Positions 6,208 to 11,416 of a DNA stretch of 11,416 nt are shown here, one piece after another (the first letter of the stretch is position 1; each line of letters opens with the position of its first letter). The DNA is taken from assembly GCA_013139875.1 (NCBI GenBank), contig WSZY01000095.1, forward strand, positions 1 through 11,416, written 5' to 3'. The notes under the pieces are model-generated. The model was not told where the DNA came from, searched no databases, and saw nothing but the letters and a program-made list of their open reading frames with translations. The position numbers were made by a program, and so were the translations under genes. This DNA is from Mariprofundaceae bacterium (lineage in GTDB: Bacteria > Pseudomonadota > Zetaproteobacteria > Mariprofundales > Mariprofundaceae).

Positions 6208-7439
6208 GCCTTGGGGCTACCGCCGCTATCCGTGTTGGGTAGTCGATCTCCATAGCGCCCATAATACCACTTCATAATAAAGGGTGGCAGCAGTGTGGTG
6301 AGTGCGATAACAATCACCATGCCCGCATAGATGTCATTGTTGAATATGCCGCTGACTCTTCCTAACTCGGCGAAAATCAGCCCCACCTCTCCACGGGGTA
6401 TCATGGCCAAGCCGATCACCCAACGTGCAACCCACGGTTCCTTGATAAAAAATGCGCCCACGAGTTTACCCACGATAGCTGCTGTCAGCAGGCTTAGCGA
6501 AAAGCCCCATATAAAGGGTGAGCCCCAATCAATCTCGCGCAGGTTGAGGGAAAGCCCCACATACACAAAAAATATTGGCGTAAACAGATGTACAATGGGC
6601 CTCATCTGATCCTCAATGCGGTGTGCGAAACGCTCATCGTTGTGCAGGGCAACACCCAGAGGTAGAAAGAAGCGTCTCGACAGAGCCAGGCCAGCAGCAA
6701 AACCGCCAAGCAATTCCGGCGCCCCCATGACATGGGCCAGCCAGGCGAAAAAGAGCACCAGCGATACGATGGTGGTAGGGAGCAGACCGGGGATGCCACT
6801 GGCCGTATCGAACCGCTTGATGATCAATGAAATCAACTTGGCAGCGACGGGCGCCAGCACAAAAAACGTGCCCACGAATATCAGTACTTTACCGGCATTA
6901 AGCAAGCTCACTCCACCGCCGATGGAGAATTCGTAGAGTAGCGCTAGCAGAACCACGCCCACCACATCGTCCAATACGGCCGCACCCAATACAATCTGCC
7001 CTTCGGGTGCCTGCTGGCGTTTGAGATCAGTCAATACGCGCACTGTGATACCGATGCTGGTAGCAGTCAGCGTACCGCCTATAAACAGCGATACCAGTAG
7101 CGACAGACCGAATACCCAGTAGCTCAGCGCGAAGCCCAATACCAGTGGCAGCACAAACCCTGCCATGGCCACCACGAAGGATTTTAGTCCGGTGCGTACC
7201 AGGCGTTTGATGTCGGTCTCCAAACCAACTTCAAATAGCAGCAAGATAATGCCGATCTCCGCCATCAGCTTGATGGCCTCGACCGGTTCGATCCAGCCCA
7301 GCAGGCTTGGCCCCAACACCACGCCGGCGAACAGCTCGCCGATCACCGATGGAGCCTGAAGCCGTGTCGCCAGTTCCGCGAATACCCGTGCCGTCAAAAG
7401 GATGACGAGTAGGTAAAGGAAAAATTCATGGGTTTCCAT
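6204..7439 (-). CDS. CPA2-family cation/proton antiporter (Kef/NapA-like, no regulatory domain)
   Basis: This is a membrane antiporter of 411 residues counted from ATG 7439. Signature segments are QAPSVIGELFAGVVLGPSLLGW (28-49), LFEVGLETD (68-76), GTLTATSIGITVRVL (122-136), VLGAAVLDDVVGVV (150-163) and AMIPRGEVGLIFAELG (345-360). Asp157-Asp158 in the LDD motif marks the electrogenic CPA2 type. It stops after the membrane domain, so it lacks the RCK/TrkA-N domain of KefB/KefC, and a glutathione-gated K+ efflux role should not be assumed. TTG at 7442 directly precedes the ATG and could also serve; GAGG lies nine bases before the ATG. Its stop overlaps that of the CPA1 gene by four bases, leaving no room for a terminator. 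Parts of it look richer in G+C than the CPA1 gene, a weak hint of separate origin. Confidence 0.92.
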   Translation of the reverse strand: METHEFFLYLLVILLTARVFAELATRLQAPSVIGELFAGVVLGPSLLGWIEPVEAIKLMAEIGIILLLFEVGLETDIKRLVRTGLKSFVVAMAGFVLPLVLGFALSYWVFGLSLLVSLFIGGTLTATSIGITVRVLTDLKRQQAPEGQIVLGAAVLDDVVGVVLLALLYEFSIGGGVSLLNAGKVLIFVGTFFVLAPVAAKLISLIIKRFDTASGIPGLLPTTIVSLVLFFAWLAHVMGAPELLGGFAAGLALSRRFFLPLGVALHNDERFAHRIEDQMRPIVHLFTPIFFVYVGLSLNLREIDWGSPFIWGFSLSLLTAAIVGKLVGAFFIKEPWVARWVIGLAMIPRGEVGLIFAELGRVSGIFNNDIYAGMVIVIALTTLLPPFIMKWYYGRYGDRLPNTDSGGSPKA

Positions 7440-7485
7440 CAAACATGACCTCTTCTATCGCCGCCCACTGGTTCGACAAGGGACT

Positions 7486-7514
7486 TTTACCACAGGGTAT
7501 ATTTTAGATATATT
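7486..7514 (+). promoter_or_regulatory. Candidate sigma70-like promoter pointing right
   Basis: TTTACC (7486-7491) and TATATT (7509-7514) are separated by 17 bases, a fair match to -35 and -10 boxes. No plus-strand gene follows, so either this is chance in an AT-rich stretch (7499-7555) or it drives a short transcript. The same stretch presumably also contains the minus-strand promoter of the CPA2 gene, for which I see no clear hexamer pair. Confidence 0.25.
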
Positions 7515-7560
7515 ATTTTGCGCGTTTATTCTCTCTTTTTGATTTTCCATCTCACACCTT

Positions 7561-7574
7561 CAGTAGGTCTACTG
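7561..7574. repeat. Short inverted repeat between the CBS and CPA2 genes
   Basis: CAGTAG and CTACTG form perfect 6-bp arms around two bases, followed on the plus strand by C and five T residues (7576-7580). It could be a protein-binding dyad or a weak plus-strand terminator. It lies 26 bases past the CBS stop, but there is no T tract on the minus strand, so it is not an evident CBS terminator. Confidence 0.4.
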
Positions 7575-7600
7575 CTTTTTCCACCCGGATCGTGGCATTG

Positions 7601-8050
7601 CTATTCCGCTGTTCGGCAAACGATATCCCGCGCCGAAATCGTGCCGATCAGCCGGCCTTCATTATCCACGACAAGAATATTAAAGGTGTCGTGGTGAAGA
7701 TTGGTCAGCATGGCAGCGACAGCACTGGTCGGTGTATCGCCGGGAATGAGGTGGACATGCTGATCCATGATCTTTGCGACAGGTTTTTCAGAGATATTTT
7801 TCAGGTTATTGTAAACGGATTCAATATCCGGCCCGCCCTTCATGGCAGCCAGAAGCTTGTTGTCTGCATAGGCTGGAACTGCCACATGCAGAATCGCCCG
7901 GGTGCTGATACTTCCGATGGGCCTGTTTTCACTGTCAGTGACCGGGAGGTCATGGAGCTGGGTGGATTTGAAAAGTACAATAGCATCTTTCACTTTTGCA
8001 TCTTCCGGTATGGTTGTCGGTTTCATGGTCATGACGTTTGAGGCAATCAT
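7601..8050 (-). CDS. Two-CBS-domain protein
   Basis: This soluble 149-residue protein is built of one Bateman module. CBS1 spans about 6-54 (VMTMKPTTIPEDAKVKDA, then RPIGSISTRAI) and CBS2 about 91-144 (VAKIMDQHVHLIP, then GRLIGTISARDIV), joined by a linker of about 35 residues. Such pairs bind adenosyl compounds (AMP, ATP, SAM, c-di-AMP in various members) and regulate partners, including channels and transporters. No catalytic or DNA-binding domain is attached. ATG at 8050 has an AAGGAG Shine-Dalgarno six bases upstream, and a TATAAT box lies 38 bases before it. It has its own transcription unit, bounded upstream by a strong terminator, and reads toward the CPA2 gene 161 bases away; read-through into that gene is possible. 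Domain identity is firm; ligand and partner are unknown, and a link to the antiporters is inference from position. Confidence 0.9.
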   Translation of the reverse strand: MIASNVMTMKPTTIPEDAKVKDAIVLFKSTQLHDLPVTDSENRPIGSISTRAILHVAVPAYADNKLLAAMKGGPDIESVYNNLKNISEKPVAKIMDQHVHLIPGDTPTSAVAAMLTNLHHDTFNILVVDNEGRLIGTISARDIVCRTAE

Positions 8051-8088
8051 GATGCTCTCCTTGATCGGGGATCACTGTTTTTATCACT

Positions 8089-8094
8089 ATTATA
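8089..8094 (-). promoter_or_regulatory. TATAAT -10 box of the CBS-domain gene
   Basis: A perfect TATAAT on the minus strand lies 38 bases upstream of the CBS start codon and downstream of the terminator at 8135-8168. No good TTGACA-like hexamer is visible at 16-18 bases spacing, so the promoter may be weak or need an activator. Confidence 0.55.
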
Positions 8095-8134
8095 GATGCT
8101 TCGCCAGCTTTGTGGGGATCTGGTTGATAACAAC

Positions 8135-8168
8135 AAAAAAAAGGCTCCGGAAATCCGGAGCCTTTTTT
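8135..8168. terminator. Bidirectional intrinsic terminator
   Basis: GGCTCCGG (8143-8150) and CCGGAGCC (8155-8162) form a perfect 8-bp GC-rich stem with a four-base AAAT loop. It is flanked by eight A residues (8135-8142) and six T residues (8163-8168), so a U tract follows the hairpin on either strand. It most plausibly ends the RND pump transcript on the minus strand and insulates the CBS gene. Confidence 0.92.
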
Positions 8169-8188
8169 CTTTTCTCTTCTTAAACGAG

Positions 8189-8228
8189 GTCTGACGCCGT
8201 GGGGAGGGAGGGGAGAGAGGCGTCAGAC
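8189..8228. repeat. Perfect 10-bp inverted repeat with purine-only G-rich loop
   Basis: GTCTGACGCC (8189-8198) and GGCGTCAGAC (8219-8228) are exact reverse complements enclosing 20 bases. Bases 8201-8220 are all purine with runs of four, three and four G. In the RND mRNA the element would be a strong hairpin with a pyrimidine-rich loop, 80 bases after the stop codon and upstream of the terminator. It is not followed by a T tract, so it does not look like a second terminator. Confidence 0.8.
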
Positions 8229-8307
8229 AGTGAGGATTATAGGGGTAGTCAATTATTTTGTTATTAACTGCAAATTAAAATTTTTTAAGAATTCTTTAGA
8301 AAAATGG

Positions 8308-11300
8308 TCAGGTATTTTTTTCTCTTCCAGTCAGACGCAGGGCATACCGCTTGAGATCCAGTGCAACCGCCAGTGCCGCGGGCACAGAAAAGAGGGTGAT
8401 TACGGTTGAGAACAGCAGCCCCCATGAGAGTGCCAGCGCCATGGGGGCAACAAATGGATCCAGTCCACCCCAGCCGTAAGCAGTAGGCAACAGGCCGACC
8501 ACTGTAGTGATAGCCGTCAACAGAACTGCACGCAGCCTTCGCTTGCCACCGCTGACAATCGCTTCAAACCAGGGAACACCCTCCTCCAGAAGACGTTGAA
8601 TGAATACCGCCATAACCAGTGATGAGTTTACAACCACACCAGTCAGCGCCACAAAGCCCATCAGAGACATGAATGAGATTGGCTGGCCATGCAGGAATAG
8701 TCCTATGACAATACCAATCATGCCGAAGGGGATGGCCAGCATGACAAGGAACGGGTAGCTCAATCGGTTAAATTGAATGGCTAGAATAATAAAGATACCG
8801 AAGAGGGCAAAAATAAAGCTGAAGACAAGCCCACGAACAGACTCTTCGGTTCGCTCCTGTTCACCACCAAGGCGGTAGTGGATATATTTTTCATCCTCAC
8901 CCAGCCACTCTGCCTTGCGGCTTTCGACCAGTGCGTTTAATTCTGCTGAAGTAATTTTACCCGGCCGAACCTCTGCAGAGACATGAATGACCCGAACACC
9001 CTTTTTGTGCCGTACACTGGCCAGGCCCGGTTTCTCTTCAAATGTGGCTATTTTATCCAGAGGAACAAGTCCACCCATCTTGTTGGGGATCATCAGGCCT
9101 TTGAGTACTTCAAGATTGTTTTCTGCCGATTCAGGGTAACGCAAGGTGACGTCTATCTCCTCCTTCCCCTGTTTCAATGTGGAGACAACAAGTCCGTCAA
9201 ATGCGGCACGAATGTGTATGGCAACGGTTGCCATATCGACTTTTGCAAAGGAGGCAAGCGCTCTATCAAGAACAATGTGTATCTCAGGGTCTCCCCCCTC
9301 CAGACCACTCTCGATCGAGTGTGCACCCGGAATGCTTTCCAGAAGGGTTACAAGTTTACGGGCTGCCTGCTCACGTATTTCATCTTTGCCGCCACTGATT
9401 TCAACCTGAAGTGCGCGCCCGACTGGAGGGCCCGACTCCATCATGATAAAGTTGATATCCAGTTCTGGGAAGAGTACCGGGATTTTACCCTCCAGACTCT
9501 TCATCACCTCTCTGGCAGGAACCGTACGCCCGACAAATGAGGTGAGTGATACGCGCAGATAACCGAAATGATCGCCAACCTGTTTCAGCTCTTCACGCTG
9601 ATCCGAACTATTGGTTCCTGCTGTGGCAGTTGTGACTTCAAGCAGAGAGGGGTCGATGCGTTTGCGAACTTCTTCATCAACGGCCAGCAGTTTGCTGCGC
9701 ATCTCCTCAAGTGTGGTACCGACAGGCGCATTAATTCTGAGATAAAATTGATCTTCAGCACCGGATGGGAAGAGCTGGAATTTGGTCTGTGAGCCAAGCC
9801 ATCCGGCTCCAAGAAGGCTCAGGAGGGTCAGCAGAATGGTGATATAGCGAAATTTCAGCGCCAGCGTCAGTACCTTGCCATAGGCATCGGTTAACCAGAT
9901 GAGAAGTTTCCTCTCTTTCGGGTGTTTATCAGGGTTGACCACATCCTTAATATGGTTGGGCAGAATAAATATGGCTTCCCACCAGGAGAAGAATAGCAGG
10001 ATCACGACAACCACGGGGATGGAGTAGATAAATTTACCAATAATTCCTTCCATGAACATCATCGGCATGAATGCAACGATTGTTGTGAGTACGGTTGCAG
10101 TCACCGGCCCGAGAAGCTCATAGGTGCCTTCAATGGCAGCTTCGCTCGCGCTTAAACCCTTCTCCATGTGGTAGGTAGCGTTTTCACCAATAATGATTGC
10201 ATCATCAACCATCAGACCAAGCACAATAATAAAGCCGAACATGGTCAGCAGGTTCAGGGTGGTGCCGCTCAGGTAGAGGACAAGCAGGCCGGAGAAGAAG
10301 ATGATGGGCAGACCCCATGCTGTGGTCATGGCAACAGCCGGGCGCAGGAACATAAACAGGGTCAGAAACACAAGCACCAGACCGATCATGCCGTTACTGG
10401 TCAATACATTCAGGCGCAATCGGGTATTGATTGAAAAGTCCTGATAGGTCCGGACTTCGATGCTTTCATGATAGCGCTCAGAAATCGATGGAAGGTAGGC
10501 ACGGACCTTGTCGACAAGTTCAATAATGTCTGCATCGGCCTGTTTGATGACAATGAAACTCATGGATGGCTTACCCATGGCATCCACATAACGGCGGGCC
10601 TTCTCCAGGGATTGTGTAACCTCTGCAACATCTTTCAGGTAGAGTCTGTCACCCTGTTCATTAGCCCTGATGACAAGGTTTCCGGCATCTTCAGCGGAGG
10701 TAAATTCACCGTTTATCCGGATCATCTTCTGGCCTTCAGATGTTTTCAGGTTGCCGCCGGGAGCGTTAATATTCCAGCCGCGTATCAGCTGTATAATATC
10801 TTCAGTTGATACGCGATACCGGCGCATTTTTTCGGGGTTCAGGGTGATACGAATCTCTTCTTTTCTGTCGCCCTGCACAAACACCTTGGAGACGCCAGAG
10901 ATGTTCAGCAGATCATCTTCAATGTTGTCGGAGATATGTTTGAGTTTCAGATCACCAAGGGGTGCAAAAATTGAAAAGGAGATGACAGGTGTCTGCTCTG
11001 ATTTTATCTCCGCAATCACCGGATCAGCGGGCAGATCGGATGGCAGGGAAGCACGATTAATGGCCTGCTGTACATCGGAAACGAATCTGGAACGGTCAGT
11101 GTAACCGGGCTCAATTTCAATCAGTATTTCCATCGAACCGGCAAAGGCGGTGGAGCTGATATTTTTAATGCCATCCGTGCCTTTCAATTCCCGCTCAATC
11201 GGCGTGACAAGAAGCTGTTCGGATTCGTGCGGGGATGAGCCGGGGTAGGCCGCCGATATAACAACAAGGTCGAAATCAACACTCGGGAAAGCTTCACGCT

Positions 11301-11400
11301 GGATGGCTGTGGCTGCGTAGATGCCGGCCAGCAGCAGCATGACAGAGAGCATATTAACGAGCAGCCCACGATGGACAAAGAATGCGATCATACGTTTCAT
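8308..11400 (-). CDS. RND-superfamily efflux transporter (AcrB/HAE-1-like inner-membrane pump)
   Basis: This is a complete 1030-residue RND pump, the proton-driven inner-membrane part of a tripartite exporter. Layout: TM1 (about 13-32), a large periplasmic loop (34-335), TM2-TM6 (335-480), TM7 (518-536), a second periplasmic loop (540-855) and TM8-TM12 (855-1010). The proton-relay pair is Asp399-Asp400 in LGLMVDDAIIIGEN (394-407), as in AcrB TM4. In TM10 the sequence is VVVNSSLVM (922-930), so the Lys of the AcrB relay is not at its usual place. Early periplasmic features such as AAYPGSSPHESE (50-61) and RASLPSDLP (116-124) fit the family. ATG at 11400 has no Shine-Dalgarno, and an in-frame TGA at 11413-11415 rules out extension. 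ATGA at the start may overlap the stop of an upstream gene, probably a membrane fusion protein. Substrate (drug, lipid or metal) cannot be told; no CusA-type methionine relay is evident. Confidence 0.95.
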   Translation of the reverse strand: MKRMIAFFVHRGLLVNMLSVMLLLAGIYAATAIQREAFPSVDFDLVVISAAYPGSSPHESEQLLVTPIERELKGTDGIKNISSTAFAGSMEILIEIEPGYTDRSRFVSDVQQAINRASLPSDLPADPVIAEIKSEQTPVISFSIFAPLGDLKLKHISDNIEDDLLNISGVSKVFVQGDRKEEIRITLNPEKMRRYRVSTEDIIQLIRGWNINAPGGNLKTSEGQKMIRINGEFTSAEDAGNLVIRANEQGDRLYLKDVAEVTQSLEKARRYVDAMGKPSMSFIVIKQADADIIELVDKVRAYLPSISERYHESIEVRTYQDFSINTRLRLNVLTSNGMIGLVLVFLTLFMFLRPAVAMTTAWGLPIIFFSGLLVLYLSGTTLNLLTMFGFIIVLGLMVDDAIIIGENATYHMEKGLSASEAAIEGTYELLGPVTATVLTTIVAFMPMMFMEGIIGKFIYSIPVVVVILLFFSWWEAIFILPNHIKDVVNPDKHPKERKLLIWLTDAYGKVLTLALKFRYITILLTLLSLLGAGWLGSQTKFQLFPSGAEDQFYLRINAPVGTTLEEMRSKLLAVDEEVRKRIDPSLLEVTTATAGTNSSDQREELKQVGDHFGYLRVSLTSFVGRTVPAREVMKSLEGKIPVLFPELDINFIMMESGPPVGRALQVEISGGKDEIREQAARKLVTLLESIPGAHSIESGLEGGDPEIHIVLDRALASFAKVDMATVAIHIRAAFDGLVVSTLKQGKEEIDVTLRYPESAENNLEVLKGLMIPNKMGGLVPLDKIATFEEKPGLASVRHKKGVRVIHVSAEVRPGKITSAELNALVESRKAEWLGEDEKYIHYRLGGEQERTEESVRGLVFSFIFALFGIFIILAIQFNRLSYPFLVMLAIPFGMIGIVIGLFLHGQPISFMSLMGFVALTGVVVNSSLVMAVFIQRLLEEGVPWFEAIVSGGKRRLRAVLLTAITTVVGLLPTAYGWGGLDPFVAPMALALSWGLLFSTVITLFSVPAALAVALDLKRYALRLTGREKNT

Positions 11401-11416
11401 GGTTTGGCCATTTCAA

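Noticed and set aside
6204..7439. Calling the CPA2 protein KefB or KefC
   Set aside because: It ends after the membrane domain at 411 residues and lacks the C-terminal RCK/TrkA-N domain that defines the glutathione-gated Kef systems.
7592..8041. Plus-strand open frame mirroring the CBS gene
   Set aside because: The minus-strand frame of the same length has two CBS motifs, a strong Shine-Dalgarno and a TATAAT box; the plus frame has none of these.
8201..8220. Canonical three-tetrad G-quadruplex
   Set aside because: Only three runs of three or more G are present; the fourth is GG. Only a two-tetrad or otherwise imperfect form is possible.
8287..8296. AAGAATTCTT palindrome after the RND stop
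   Set aside because: It is a short AT-rich palindrome without loop or flanking elements, expected by chance in this AT-rich tail.
8983..9540. Plus-strand open frame of 185 codons inside the RND gene
   Set aside because: The minus strand here encodes the conserved second periplasmic loop of the pump. The antisense product matches nothing I recognise.

Overview
The window comes from a Gram-negative bacterium, most likely a member of the Pseudomonadota. It carries lipid A/Kdo genes of the usual proteobacterial kind, an AcrB-type RND pump, Shine-Dalgarno-led genes and a base composition near 50% GC. I cannot fix the class from sequence alone. No tRNA, rRNA, CRISPR array, insertion sequence or phage gene is visible.

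Left part (1-3115, minus strand): an outer-membrane lipid A/Kdo operon read right to left. The order is waaA (Kdo transferase), lpxK (lipid A 4'-kinase, starting at the base after the waaA stop), a 56-residue Trm112/YcaR-like zinc-motif protein, and an LpxL/HtrB-type acyltransferase cut by the window start. The two enzymes at the 5' end of the operon act consecutively: LpxK makes lipid IVA and WaaA adds Kdo. The acyltransferase then works on the Kdo-bearing product.

Middle part (3207-8050): a cluster of ion-transport and nucleotide-sensor genes. On the plus strand are a stand-alone cyclic-nucleotide-binding-fold protein, a CaCA-family cation exchanger with unusual alpha-repeat motifs, and a CPA1 (NhaP-type) cation/proton antiporter. 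A CPA2 antiporter faces the CPA1 gene on the minus strand, and their stop codons overlap. A two-CBS-domain protein follows, also on the minus strand. This suggests a Na+/H+/K+/Ca2+ homeostasis neighbourhood with two small candidate ligand-sensing proteins. That they work together is inference from gene order only.

Right part (8051-11416): a 257-base spacer holds a TATAAT box for the CBS gene, a strong bidirectional intrinsic terminator, and a 10-bp perfect inverted repeat with a purine-only G-rich loop. A complete 1030-residue RND efflux pump gene follows on the minus strand. It probably ended an operon whose upstream gene lies outside the window.

No wholly new multi-gene system can be demonstrated here. 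The items most worth a second look are the altered ligand motifs of the CaCA exchanger, the degenerate cNMP pocket beside it, the G-rich hairpin, a 9-bp tandem duplication in a conserved LpxK motif, and the anchor-less WaaA N-terminus.
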